57,480 nucleotides of DNA from Lineolata rhizophorae (taxonomy: Eukaryota; Ascomycota; Dothideomycetes; Lineolatales; Lineolataceae). Below, piece after piece: positions 9,903 to 21,267 of this stretch. The translations under genes were made by a program, and so were the position numbers. The notes under the pieces were generated by a model. The model was given only the letters and a program-made list of their open reading frames with translations, ran no database searches and was not told where the DNA came from. Positions within the stretch are counted from its first letter, which is position 1. Every line of letters begins with the position of its first letter. Location of the stretch: contig MU001702.1 in NCBI GenBank assembly GCA_010093515.1, forward strand, positions 196,738-254,217, read 5' to 3'.

Positions 9903-11985
9903 ATGTCCTTCGGCATCATAGCCGGCTCCGTGTCATGGTCACCCTCCGAAAAGGCCTTCCATAAGTTGATACACGTCCGGTTCACGGACGATGAAAACCC
10001 TACTCACGCAGCGCTTACTCCTTATGCAGCGCAATCGCTCCGCACCTCCCCGCTGCTTGCCATCGGCGCACTCGATCCAGCCACCCAGCGGCCATGGACT
10101 AGCGTCTGGGGCGGCGAGGCCGGCTTCGTGGCGCCCCTAGGCGGCGGCATGATTGGTGTAAGGACACCTGTGGAAGGCCGGTGGGATCCCGTTGTTGAAA
10201 TTCTTGGGGGAGGCCAGAACATTAGCCGGGAGAACTCGGAAAGTGAGCATGGGGCAGCGTGGGGATCGAAGAGTGGGGAAGTGAGGAGAGAGGACGGAAA
10301 TGGTAGGGTTATGGCGGGTTTAGGGATTAATTTGGCGAGAAGGACGCGAGTGAAGATTGCTGGGAGAGCTGTTGCTGGAGCGCTGTTGGAGGAGGGAGAA
10401 CCGGGGCAGAAGAAGGCAGACTTGCAGCTAGTCGCGCAGATTGATCAAAGTCTTGGTATGTGTTCGTCCGCCAACTTCACAGTCCAAGTGAATTGGGCAC
10501 TGATAATGGTGTATAGGTAATTGTCCTAAATATCTTAATCAGTGGCGTCTCACACCGACAAACCCACAGCCGACCCTCATGTCAACTTCTCCCCGTTTAC
10601 CTAACGAAGCTCTTTCCATCTTCGCTCGTGCCGACCTCTTCTTCATATCCACAGCCAATTTGGCTGACCACTCTATAAAGGACTACGACATGGATACCAA
10701 CCATCGCGGCGGCCCTACTGGCTTCATCCGCGTCGTGCCGCCTGCGGATGGGGAGCCTCACGAAGGCGGTACCGTTATCGTCTGGCCCGAGTACTCTGGC
10801 AACCAGCTTTACCAGACGCTCGGAAACCTGCATAGCACACCACGAGCCGGAATCGCCGTTCCAGACTTCCTCACAGGAGATGTGCTGTACCTATCTGGCG
10901 ACACCCAAACTTTGGTTGGTGCTGACGCTGCTGCAATCATCCCTAAAAGCAATTTGGCCGTCCGGTTCAATGTCAGGGAGGCGCGGTTCGTCAAGAAAGG
11001 CCTCAGCTTCACAGGAGTGAGAGCTGACTCCAGCCCGTACAATCCCCCGCTACGTAAATTGAAGGCCGAATTAAAAGAAGGCAGTGCCAGCGCCGCTGGC
11101 AGTGAAGACAAAGGCCTAGGTGTGATGACTCTCACGCAAGCAACCGCGCTCTCCCCCAACGTCGCCCGCTTCCGCTTCCGCGTGGACCCACCTTCAACGC
11201 TCCCCGCGAGCCAGCCTGAAAGGCAGATTGCTCTGGACTGCCGACCTGGCCAGTGGATTGCGCTCGACTTCTCTAGCGAGCTCTACCACGGCTACGCGCA
11301 CATGAACGATGACGATCCGCAGTACTTAAACGATGACTTCGTGCGCACCTTCACCGTCAGCTCGCACCCGGGCAAGCTGTCTCCAAACGAAATCGAAATT
11401 ACGGCGCGTAGGACTGGCGGGCCAGTCACAGCCTATTTATTCCGACAGATCAGCCGCGTCCCATCGCGGGGTCTGCAGATGGACGTTCGTGCCATCGGTT
11501 TGGGCGGGGACTTCTTCATCAACGAATCCTCCATTGCCGACCAGGTGGTACCGTTCATTGCTGGCGGCGTCGGCATCACACCCGTTCTCAGCCAGATCGG
11601 GGCCGCTGTCGCGGCCGCCGGCGAGTCCGGCGAGATCTCTGGCCCGCTGGCACGCTTGGTGTTGCTCTGGAGCGTGCGCGTCGACGATTTGGGTCTTGTC
11701 GCCGACACGTTCACGACGTATCCAGCCCTCGCGTCACGGGCGAAAGTATTTTTGACTGGAGGGAAAAGCGGTGTCTTGAGCCCGAAAGTGGAAGAGGAGG
11801 TTGCTGCATTGGAGGGGAAAGGGGTGTCACTAGAAAGACGAAGGTTGACTAGGAATGATTTAGGGACCATTGCCACGATGAGGTGGTTTTGTTGCGCGGG
11901 TAAGGGATTGAGGAACGCGGTAGTGGCTTGGGTGCAAGAAGGAGGTGGAGAAATGGAAGTGGTAGAGGAGAGTTTCGAGTTCTAG
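9903..11985 (+). CDS. PNPOx-like FMN-binding domain fused to a ferredoxin-reductase-type FAD/NAD module
   Basis: Two exons, 9903-10455 and 10517-11985, 673 aa. The 61-bp intron (GTATGT...GTATAG) joins DQSLG to NCPKYLNQW, restoring the LGNCPKY motif usual for this family, which decides the acceptor. Residues 1-370 are a pyridoxamine-5'-phosphate-oxidase-like split barrel with the motifs DLFFISTAN and HRGGPTGFI. Residues 387-673 are an oxidoreductase module: an FAD-binding barrel (PNVARFRFRV, RTFTVSSHPG) and a nucleotide-binding fold with GGVGITPVLSQI near residue 532. The C-terminus has CCAGKGLRNAV where the NAD(P) domain usually shows a CGP-type motif. This architecture occurs in many filamentous fungi and is probably a flavin-dependent electron transfer or detoxification enzyme. 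The substrate is unknown. Confidence 0.85.
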
Positions 11986-12385
11986 GTATATGAAAATCTA
12001 CCAGTGGGTGCTTCTAGATCGATGAAGCTTGGCTGTTCGGTAGGCCGTTGGTGTCAGTACGACATTGTCACTAAAGGGCATCCTTTTTGGGCTTTCAAGG
12101 ATCTTGACATTCTTGTCCGATCGAGTACGTCAAATTGGGGAATGGTATGCATTTTTGGAAAAACGAGGACGAGCCTTCAGCCCTCCCTCGCTGCTCGCAA
12201 GGGCCTGCTTCGCGGGCCTTTCGGTCTCGCTCCGCTGTCGCTCCACTCGACTACTAAAATTCGAATTGTGCGGTGTTTAATATAGTATTTTAAAGCGTTG
12301 TATACAGTAATAGCAGCGTAGTAGAGGTAACGTAATAGCGGAGAGGCAGCACAGGTAGCACGCAGCGTTGCATAGAGATAAGCAT

Positions 12386-12520
12386 GCAGAGCACTGGAGT
12401 TTACAGAGCACTGGAGTACGTAGCACAGGAGCACGTAGCACAGGGGCATAAAGCACAGAAGCATAGAACACAGTAAGGGCACGTAGCAGAGGAGTAAGGA
12501 GCAGAGAACGAGGAGCAATG
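12386..12520. repeat. Degenerate ~15-bp tandem repeat
   Basis: Successive units resemble GCACAGGAGCACGTA, for example GCACAGGGGCATAAA and GCACAGAAGCATAGA, with drifting lengths. The opposite strand therefore reads as a Leu/Cys/Tyr-rich open frame, which is an artefact of the repeat. Origin unknown. Confidence 0.6.
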
Positions 12521-13128
12521 GCACCGGTGGGCCTCCTTACATATATGTTGCTGCCACAGCTGAAAAGTCTATACTTTATTAGTTCGTACGAATAAAATAA
12601 AGATCTTCCTAGCGTAGTGGAGTAGGAGGTTCCACGACCTTTTCGCCCAAAAAGTTGACACGTGACCTTCACCAACCCCTCAGTTGTATTTAACTCTTCC
12701 TTGGTTCTCCTTTCAACACTCATATACATACACACCAACAGACCAATACCCCAATTACGCAAGTTGCCTTGCCACTCAAACACTTGTTACAATTTCACTC
12801 TTACCTTCCCTTCCAACGTTAGTTAGAATCAAGTTGTTGCACTCCCAATCCGAGGCACGACGCCGTGAGAACGTGACGACGTGATTACATAATGCTCTTT
12901 TGTGCTATTACTAGGTGAAGTATTCTACCCTGCTACACTAGGCGTAGAAGCGGCGTGAAACACGGTCTCTATACCGCCGTGCGTACGAAATGTCGGCACC
13001 GAAAAGTCGCCGACTGATTTGGGCCAATCGGAACACAACTTAGCTTTGCGGAACTTTGGAACTGAAGGAAATGTATAGAAGAAAATTTCTGCGTGGTGGT
13101 CTATCGAAAATGCGGCGCGGACAGCGGT

Positions 13129-13168
13129 CACGTGCACGTGAACTAGGGGAGTTACGTAGTATCACGTG
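13129..13168. promoter_or_regulatory. Cluster of three CACGTG E-boxes
   Basis: CACGTG occurs at 13129-13134, 13135-13140 (directly abutting) and 13163-13168, about 350-385 bp upstream of the SNF2-family start codon. Likely a bHLH factor site array. The factor is not known. Confidence 0.4.
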
Positions 13169-13513
13169 GGGGGCGACATTCTGGTTGTCGTGGAAACAGG
13201 GGCCCTCGCGCTGGGGGCTTACAAACGGTTAGCGCTAAACCAACGTTGCGACGCGCTCCAGAACGTCGCGACACTCCACGCAAGGACTTAAAAGAACATC
13301 GCCGGGTCTGCTATCGGGACAGATCCAGTGGGTACCTAGCTGCTAACGGCGTCTTGAAGTTGAGCACCGCAAGGCCTAGGTGAGTGAGTACGGTCATTTG
13401 CGTAGCATTCCCTCACCCTTAAGTCCCTCACTTGCAGCCCACCTCCAGTCGCCCCTGGCAACCAGGCAGCAGCAGACTTGTAGTCTTGGGTTTCTAACGC
13501 TGACACGTCCGAC

Positions 13514-16500
13514 ATGTGGCCTCCAGCTCGTTTTCCTTTCCAACCTCCCAACTCCAAGCCAGACCTTGCGCCGTCGGACCCCACCGGCGACAATCACACC
13601 GCGCCACCATCCATATTCTCGCCTCCATTAGCAACGGCGACTTCTGTTTCATCCGCTGCACCGTCCGCGGCGCCGCGGCTCTCTACGCTGCAACCGAAGC
13701 AACCGAAGCCCAATCCGAAACCCACCCAAACCACGCGACCACAATCATCTTTTCGTCCGATCAACACCCTTGGATCGGCTGCGACGCCTGCGTTTGTCTC
13801 CACTGGAGGCTCCTCAGCTAGCGGTGGTTTGGGAAATACTCCAGGATCATTAGAGAATATTGGGACAAGATTCAGTTTTGGGTCTAGCCCATTCGGCTCG
13901 CAGGAGAATCAAAAGGTTTTTCATCATCATACACCAGAACAAGGCGGCACATCAATCATACAACCACAAACGCCCTCTCCTCTATTCACATCCTCAGCCG
14001 GGGTCGATCAGCCGACCGCGTTCGATTTCAACTACAAACCAGACCCCACGACTAGAAAGAAACAAAAAGGGCGCACCACAATGGTCAAGGAGCGCGACAC
14101 GTCCCGCCCGGGGAAGGCATCCCCGGCCCCTAAACTAAAGGAGCCGTGGGCTCTTGTCCAACAAGCGCCTCCTCAGCAACAGCAGCCCCTTCAGCCCGCT
14201 CCAAACAGCACCATAAACCATACCCGCCGTTCCAACGGTGCCGCAGCTCCCGAGTTTGGCAAGCCCTCGCCGCTGCGCAACCCCTCCAAGGACAAGTACG
14301 CGCACCTCTTCAACATGCCCAAGCCAGGCCAGCCGCGGCCCGAGCATCACCAACCCCCCGCGGAATCGCGTCAGCCGGGCTTCGGTACCTCCAAGGCGGC
14401 AAGGCCGAACAACGCGAGCGCCAACGATGACTCCGTCGTTGAGATTTCTCGACCCCAAGCCGCACCCTCGTGGACGACCCATCCCGCCCAACGCCCTATG
14501 TTCTCTTCCGCGACTGCTAGCGCGAGCACGTCTGCTTCCGGGTTTCAGCCAGTGAATATCCCTGGGTACAAACCTGTTGGCGGTGGTAGTGCTAACGCCG
14601 GTGGATGGCAGTCCGTCAATCGCCCTACTCCGATGAATTTCGGTACAACGGCAAGTTATGTTGATTTTACGGGCCCATCGAAGAAGGCTGCAAAGCCCGA
14701 ACCGGAGAGCGACATTTCCGACGCCGAATCGAACGCGTCGTTTAATGCCGACGCTGGTGTCGTGGCCGATGCCAAGCGGTTCGGCGCTGCAGACGCGATG
14801 GAGTTCGTCGATCAAGGCAAAGCGAATGAGAATATTAAGGCTTTGTTGGAGGGTGCGTTTGGCGAAGAGGAAGAAGGAGCGGAAAAGATAAAGTTGAGGA
14901 GGGTATTGAGGAAGCGCGCCAAAAATGAGGGAGAAGCAAAGGGCCTAGTTGACAAACTGAAAGCCCTTGAGGTTGAAAATAAGTCCGACCAGAAAGAAGA
15001 CGCTAAAGAGGAAGAGGATGAAGAAGATGACGATGACGGCACGGTCGACGGCCTCGCTGTCCGACTCTTCCCTCACCAAATTGATGGAGTCGCGTGGATG
15101 ACCGACAAGGAAGTCGGCGCCCGCAAGCGCAACGGCGTCCTCCCAAAGGGTGGCATTCTAGCCGATGACATGGGCCTTGGCAAGACGATCCAATCCATCA
15201 CGCTGATACTCACGAACCCTCGTCCCTCGAAGGAGGAAGCCAAGAAGCAGCGTTCTGCGGCGCGCAAGATCCCAGACAAGGTTGGCCATTCCACTTTAAT
15301 AGTCGCGCCCCTCGCCCTCATCAAGCAGTGGGAGTCAGAGATCAAAGAGAAAGTGGAAAAGTCGCACGCGCTCAAGGTGCGTGTTCACCATGGGCCGTCG
15401 CGGACCAAGCGTGGCGCCGAACTGGCCAAGTACGACATTGTCATCACCACATATAACACACTGGCGTCCGAACATGCCAACGGAGAAGGCGCTGAAGTTG
15501 GCACTGGTCTATTCGGTGTCCATTGGTATCGCATAATCCTCGACGAAGCCCATAGCATCAAGAACCGCTCCGCGAAGATGACGAAGGCAGCTTACGCGCT
15601 CAAGTCATGGTACCGGTGGTGCTTGACGGGCACACCCATGCAAAACAACCTAGACGAATTGCAATCTCTAGTCCGCTTCCTACGCATCCGGCCGTATTGC
15701 GACATGAGCGCATGGAAAGCTCAGATCTCAGGTCCAATGAAGAACGGCAAGGGCAATCTTGCAATGAAGCGTCTCCAATACTTCTTAAAGGCCTTCATGA
15801 AGCGTCGCCTTAAAGACGTGCTAAAGCAGCCAGGCGCGGATCCCTCGGGCAATACGTCGAAGGGTAGCAAAGGTGGCCCTAAAGGACCTACGCTGAAGGT
15901 CGTTGAGAGGAAGGTCGAGGATGTTGAAGTCGACTTTTCACCCTCCGAGCGTGTTTTCTACGACCGCTTCGCGGCACGTGCAAACGAGTCGCTCAATCAA
16001 ATGATGGGCAGCGCCAAGACGGACTATATCGGTGCGCTCGTCCTGCTGTTGAGGCTCAGGCAGGCGTGCAACCACCGCAATTTGTTGCGTGGGCATGTTG
16101 ACGAAGAGGAAGGTGACACACTTGGTGGCGTTGGTGAGAAGCAGTCGCGTGGAGGCGATGCTGATGATGTCTTGGCTGGGATGATGGGAGGACTTACCGT
16201 TGGAACTGAACGTTGCGAAGTCTGCGAGAAGCAACTCAACCCTTCAGAGAAGAGCGCCGGCCAAGAGAGGTGTGCAGCATGCGAGGAGGTGATTTCCGCT
16301 AAGTCGGAACCTCAGCCCAAGAAAGGCAAGAAGTCAGAGGCGAAGAAGCGCCAAAATCAGAAGAAGACGGCAAACCGCTCGAGGCGTGTAGTCTTGGACA
16401 ACGATGACGAGGAAGAGGATAACGGCGAGTGGCTTGTTCTTAAGGGCCAGTGCGAAGATGATGATCTTGGCGTTGCCGGTGGAACAGATGATGAAGACGC

Positions 16501-17660
16501 AGAGGGTGGCGGAGAGTCGTTAGGGTCAGACGATTCTGAGCAAGGGGATGGCGAGGACGACGAGGACGAGTCCGAAGAAGAGGATTCCGAGTCCGAGTCT
16601 GATGATGACAGCTCCTCCAGCGAGCCCACCTCTCGGCCAGCGGCCAAAATGTTCGAGATCAAAGCACCAGCCTTCGGCGCTGACCCCTCCGATCCTTGCG
16701 CCGACGGTTCCTCGGCTAAGGTCCGCGCTCTACTCTCCATCCTTCGCCGCGAGACCCCGGGCCATAAAGTCATCGTGTTTAGCCAGTTCACGTCGATGCT
16801 GGACGCCGTCGAGCCTTTCTTGCAGAATGAAGGCCTTGCGTACTGCAGGTACGACGGCAGCATGCGCAACGACGCACGCGAGGAGAGCCTGCGCAAGCTG
16901 AGAGAAGTGCAGAAGGTTCGGGTGATGCTGTGCAGTTTGAAGTGCGGCAGCTTGGGCTTGAACCTGACCGCTGCATCAAGGGTGGTGATTCTGGAGCCGT
17001 TCTGGAACCCGGTAAGTTGCTCCGCACGTGGCTGTCATCGCCTGCAGCCCTATAGCCCCTAGGGATTCTTTGATTTTCTTGGGTAAGCTCTTACTAATGT
17101 ACTCGCAGTTCGTGGAGGAGCAAGCCATCGACCGCGTCCACCGTCTGAACCAGACGACCGATGTGCACATCTACAAGCTCACGGTGCGCGAGACGGTCGA
17201 AGCTCGCATCGTGGAGCTGCAGGAGGCCAAGCGCAAGCTAGCCAAGGCGGCCATCGAGGGCGCCGCCCAGGCGGCCAAGTTGTCCATGCAGGACATCCTG
17301 CGCCTGTTCCGCGGCGATGCGGACGTGGGGCCCGAGGTGGGCGCGCCCGGCCAGGGCATGGCCAGCTACTTCACGCAGCCGCCCAAGGGCAGTGTGTTGC
17401 ACGGGGCAACGGCGGTGCAGGGGCAGGGCCAAGGACAGCAGCACATGCAGCAGCAGCGCACGGGTGTTCCCGGCGCCATGGGAGGCGGCGGCGCGTACGG
17501 GCTGGGGATGCCGGCGCCGGCTCCGGCGTCGTCCCGGACTACTTACGTTGGCGGCGGTACGCTGGCGCCGGCAAGGCAATCGACGGATGCGGACGGGCGG
17601 CAGATTGTGGATAAGCGGAAGGAGAAGATGGCAGATTCGGTGTGGGGCAGGAGGTGGTGA
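13514..17660 (+). CDS. SNF2-family DNA-dependent ATPase (Rad5/Rad16/Uls1-like group)
   Basis: Two exons, 13514-17011 and 17109-17660, 1349 aa. The intron (GTAAGT...CTAAT...CGCAG) splits the last helicase motif between EPFWNP and FVEEQAIDRVHRLNQT. Residues 1-500 are Ser/Pro/Gln-rich and probably disordered. SNF2_N follows, with the Walker A loop DDMGLGKTIQS near 551, ILDEAHSIKN near 674 and LTGTPMQNN near 705. Near 900 there are four cysteines (CEVC...CAAC) where related proteins carry a RING. Then comes a long acidic Asp/Glu/Ser insert (about 970-1040) and Helicase_C from about 1083 (GHKVIVFSQFTSML). The Gln-rich tail ends in RRKEK-like basic residues. It should be a nuclear chromatin or DNA-repair translocase. 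Assignment to a single yeast orthologue (ULS1, RAD16 or S. pombe rhp16b) is not certain. Confidence 0.88.
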
Positions 17661-18822
17661 TCTGACTGAGTGGGCGGGCGTGGTGGGAGATGTGGGGGAA
17701 GTTGGATACACCCGTTTCCTACGACATCAGGGTCGGCTGTTTGAATGCTGTATCTGGCAAAGGTTGGAATGTACGGTTTGCTCTTCTCTTGTCTGCGAGC
17801 TGTGTATCTCGGTTGTTTTGGGAGTCCCTCACAGTAGTAATTAGAATTCCTATTATCGTTAGGCGGTTTCGCTGCTCGGGATGTTCGGAGTCTCAGTCCA
17901 ATGCGTCGGGATCCAAGTCGCGGTACGGAGTACCGTTGTTTACCACTGCCGACGTCGTTTCCCGTTCCTGGATTCCGGGCGGCCCCACGCGCCATCGCGG
18001 TGGCGCTCGTGGCGTTCCCGAGATCTCGCGCGGCGGAATTCGAGGATCGATGCGGCGGGCGGTGGCCGGCGGCAGAACGGGGCGGGGTCGGCGGGCTCCG
18101 GCCCCGCGGTGCCTGGATCGGCGCTCACACCACGCGCGCACGGGCCGACTCACCCCATCACCGCGCGACGGTACCGCGGCCGTGCGGGCCACGCGGGCCT
18201 GGCCGCCGGACCGCTGCTCACGCCACCGCGCTGATTGGCTCGGCCTGCTGTGGTGTGAGGAGCCGTCTGCCGTCTGATTGGCCGCGGGTTTCGCTGCCGG
18301 CAGGCTGCGGTAGGGCTGGCAGCTGGCGTGACGGTGCCCGCAATCTGCAGAGCGGAAGGACGCCTTGGGCGCGACCGCCGCCATCGTAGATCTGATGCGC
18401 CCGGAACGGGGAGGTCGTGGGTGGGTTGCGCTCAGCTGAGGGTGGTGCGGCGACGCGGTTGGTTGCTTGGAGGAAGAGCTCGTCTGAGTCCGACGCGGAG
18501 GTGGGAATTTCTGGTGTTCTGAGGTTTTTCGCCTGGTTGAGTCCAAGCTGTCGCGTCTGGTATATAACCTGCGGTCTCCCGACCGGGTGCTACACTGTTT
18601 CATTCAGCAACACAAGGACAACAAAAGCAAAGCAAGAGCTCCGGCATCGCGGGAACTACACTCCATCTCCACTTTGCTCTACCAAACTCTCTCCACTCTA
18701 ACAACCAATCGACCAACTCCTCTCCTCTCGGCCAATCAGCGCTCGAGTTCACTCCTCTCGAACCAAACACCTCACTCAATCTAAACCTTCAATTGTACTC
18801 TATTGTACACATAAGATCTACA
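17661..18822. other. GC-rich intergenic region and promoter
   Basis: A 1.16-kb gap. The GC-rich middle gives long chance open frames on both strands without domain-like sequence. Inverted CCAAT boxes (ATTGG) occur near 18234 and 18278, and CCAAT near 18705 and 18731, just upstream of the small membrane-protein gene. No gene is supported. Confidence 0.45.
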
Positions 18823-19149
18823 ATGCCTTCTGCCACGCCCATCCGGTCCTTCCTGGCCTCGGCCAAGAACTTCGTGAAGGAGCCGCACCCTTACAGCCGG
18901 TTCCCGGCCACGCTGCAGGCGCACACACACTACGCCCCCTTCTTCACCCGCCAGATCGCGCGGACCGCTTCTCTGTATGCCCCCCCCCCCCCTCCGCAGC
19001 CCTCCCTACCACCCCTCCTCTCTCTTTCTCTCGTTTCATCCAAGAATGTCTCCAGACTGACAACGACGCGCAGGTACGTCCCCGGCGCCGTGTTCCTCCT
19101 GGGCTGGCCCTTCATGGTCAAGGCCGTCCTGCAGCGCACCGGCATCTGA
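18823..19149 (+). CDS. Small conserved single-pass membrane protein, possible stop readthrough
   Basis: Exons 18823-18974 and 19074-19149 give 75 aa. The intron has donor GTATGC and acceptor CGCAG, and includes a C13 run at 18980-18992. The N-terminus MPSATPIRSFLASAKNFVKE is basic and mitochondrial-looking, and residues 51-68 (YVPGAVFLLGWPFMVKAV) form one membrane segment. A small inner-mitochondrial-membrane protein is likely, but I do not recognise a named family. The stop at 19147-19149 is TGA followed directly by CTA, the best-known eukaryotic readthrough context. The frame then stays open for 65 codons to TGA at 19345-19347, with coding-like composition (52 of 65 codons end in G or C by hand count). 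See the findings. Confidence 0.7.
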   Translation: MPSATPIRSFLASAKNFVKEPHPYSRFPATLQAHTHYAPFFTRQIARTASLYAPPPPPQPSLPPLLSLSLVSSKNVSRLTTTRRYVPGAVFLLGWPFMVKAVLQRTGI

Positions 19150-19347
19150 CTATCCCCCTCGCGGGCGTGGGCCCTGTCCAACGTGGAGCGAGGCAATGTC
19201 CCCGCCGCCGCACTCGCCCCGGTCGCCATCGAAGCCGACGCCGCGCCCTACCCGCTAGCTGAGAGTGTGCGGGCGCGGCGGGTTGAGATGGCCCGGGATG
19301 CCGAGCAGGTCGGCGACATGCTGTTGGGCATGAATTGGGATGGATGA
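19150..19347 (+). other. Candidate readthrough extension of the small membrane protein
   Basis: In-frame continuation after TGA-CTA: 65 codons without a stop, Ala- and Arg/Glu-rich, predicted to be largely helical, ending in GMNWDG. It has no ATG until codon 47, so it cannot be a separate gene of that length. It does not end in a peroxisomal PTS1 tripeptide, unlike the classic fungal readthrough proteins. It may be translated at low level, may be an exon of an unspliced form, or may be chance in GC-rich DNA. Confidence 0.4.
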
Positions 19348-19955
19348 AGACTGTTTTCCTTGTATTCTTTTCTTGTAAAGATCTTTTGAAGAACTTGTCT
19401 GGACGAGCGAGCGAGCGATGAGATTTCTTATGTACATTGCATGGATGGCGTTGCCGTATTCGGCGCTGTTTTTCTCGTTCTAATCCAATGGTTGTACAGC
19501 GTGGGGCCTGATTGTATATTGGTCGCCGCTAATACCTTGGATACCCGATAGTAATCTTGGAAATTCAAAAAAATAGTTCAAACAATAACTGCATTCTAGT
19601 GAATGTCTAAATCGAACAAACCTGCATGGACATTTAGCCACATAGCGATTTTCATTGGTCCATTTCAGTCAGCCGATAGCCATAGTACTTCATGACTGGG
19701 GTGTAATTGGCCCGCGCCCTACTGCGGGGTGTAATTGGATTACATAACATCCATAGCATCCGTGCCCCTCGAGCAATGGCACTAAGTGTACAAAGACAAC
19801 TCCTACAGTAAAGCCAGTGGCTCGCGATCATTCGACTCAGTTTCATCTACTTTTACGCCGGCTCCTTCAAGCTGCGTAAGAAGTGTTTTTCAAGTGTTTT
19901 TCGTTAATTCTCAATTTTGTCTCCTACTAAAGAAGAATCTCCAACGGAAGCTGTC
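19348..19955. other. Intergenic, AT-richer
   Basis: 3' region of the small membrane-protein gene and the promoter of FMP52. A near-duplicate phrase GGGGTGTAATTGG occurs at 19699 and 19727. No gene is seen. Confidence 0.4.
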
Positions 19956-20888
19956 ATGGCGGAAATATCGGCGGTTCTCGCGGGAAGCACCGGGCTCGTG
20001 GTAAGTTGCCGACTTCGAAGGCCAAAGACTTGATCGAGACAGACGTTTGCGCGCTTTGGACAATTATGCCTTTCCTAGACCGTGCAACACACCGGCACGT
20101 TCCTCGTCATGCCTGGCGACCCCTTGGCTCTCAGAAGTTAACCGTCACCTTCTGCTCCCCAGGGCTCCCACATCCTCTCAGACCTCCACCTCCTCCCGAC
20201 CGTCAGGTCCATCTACGCCTTCACCCGCCGGCCCCTTGTTGGCCCCTCGGCATCGAAACTCCACCCCATCGAATCCGCCGACACCTCGACCTGGGCCTCA
20301 CGGTTCCCCGCCTCGGCCACGCCCGACGGGAGCGACTCCCCGCCCGACGTCTTCCTCTCGGCGCTCGGCACGACGCGCGCCGCGGCCGGCGGCCTCACCC
20401 AGCAGCGCGCCATCGACGTCGACCTGAACGCGGCGCTCGCCCGCGCCGCCAAGGACAAGGGTGTGCGCACCTACGTCCTCGTGTCGTCGGGGGGGGCGGA
20501 CTCGCACGGCTGGTTCCCTTACGCGCGCATCAAGGGCGAGCTCGAGGACGTGGCGCGGGGGCTGGGGTTCGCGCACCTGGTCATCCTGCGGCCGGGCATG
20601 CTGCTGGGCGAGCGCAACGACCACCGGACCGCCGAGGCTGTCCTGCAGGGCGTCGCCAAGGGGGCGAGCCGCGTGCTGGGCACCTGGGCCAGGGATTCGT
20701 GGGCCGTGGACGCGGGAGTGGTGGCACGGGCGGCGATCAGAGCAGCGTGGCTGTGCGCGAGGGAGGAAGGGAAGGGGGAGGGCGCCGTATGGGTGATGGG
20801 CCATAGGGAGATTCTGGATATGGGTAGGCATGGGTGGGATGAGTGGGTGAAGGAGGAGAAACGTAAGGTGAGACAAGAGGCCAAATAA
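19956..20888 (+). CDS. FMP52: Fmp52-type NAD(P)-binding Rossmann protein, mitochondrial outer membrane
   Basis: Two exons, 19956-20000 and 20163-20888, 256 aa. The first exon (15 codons) carries the start of the Rossmann glycine motif, AGSTGLV, and the second continues with GSHIL. The 162-bp intron has a GTAAGT donor and a CCCCAG acceptor. Further family motifs are SALGTTRAAAGG near residue 80, QRAIDVDLNAALARAAK, YVLVSSGGADS near 117, the Y-x3-K pair in YARIKGELEDVA, and VILRPGMLLGER. These match the fungal Fmp52 group, related to human HTATIP2/TIP30, a short-chain dehydrogenase-like fold. The yeast protein was found in mitochondria; its reaction is unknown. A longer Arg/Pro-rich frame over the same bases in another phase is a shadow. 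Confidence 0.88.
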
Positions 20889-21267
20889 GGATTTTGTTCT
20901 TTAGTGTGTGACGAGTGCCACTCCGGGCATTGGCCGAAAGGTATTAGTGTGTATCATTGCTCGAGTTTGGGTGTAAGACTAGAGTTAGTCAGGTTTGTCA
21001 TTAGCTTGGTCGCACAACATAGGACACACTTTAAGGTTCACCAATAATCCGACTTCCTGTCTACGCCCCATGTATTGACATATGCTAGAGTTCAAATACC
21101 AATTTTGGAAAAGGCAAAGGTCAAGGAAGACTAGGATTTAATACAAGGCGCGGGTACTAGAACGGGTCTATAAAGCATGTTACTACACAGTTTTCATGGC
21201 ATGTTGGCAAGCAACGTCCTTTGGTAATAATTTTGCTAATAATAAACCACCACTGCCATATTTGTCG
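20889..21267. other. Intergenic
   Basis: AT-rich 3' region of FMP52. Nothing else recognisable. Confidence 0.4.

Larger units (their letters stand above)
11986..13513. other. Spacer with degenerate repeats and the SNF2-gene promoter
   Basis: No gene is seen. At 12177-12300 a GC-rich CTCGCTGCTCGC-type sequence abuts an AT-rich TTTAATATAGTATTTTAAA tract, resembling repeat debris. A degenerate 15-bp tandem repeat and three E-boxes are annotated separately. The last 150 bases are the leader of the SNF2 gene. Confidence 0.45.

Noticed and set aside
12177-12783. Minus-strand Leu/Cys/Tyr-rich frames near 12.2-12.8 kb
   Set aside because: They arise from the degenerate tandem repeat, not from a coding sequence.
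16357-16896. Antisense Ser-rich frame opposite the SNF2 acidic insert
   Set aside because: It is a direct reflection of Asp/Glu codons on the sense strand, without domain features.
17690-18277. Several long overlapping frames after the SNF2 gene
   Set aside because: Chance frames in GC-rich DNA: Arg/Gly/Pro-rich, no motifs, no splice continuity.
20006-20806. 266-codon Arg/Pro-rich plus-strand frame at FMP52
   Set aside because: It overlaps the FMP52 second exon in another phase. The FMP52 frame carries the Rossmann and family motifs.
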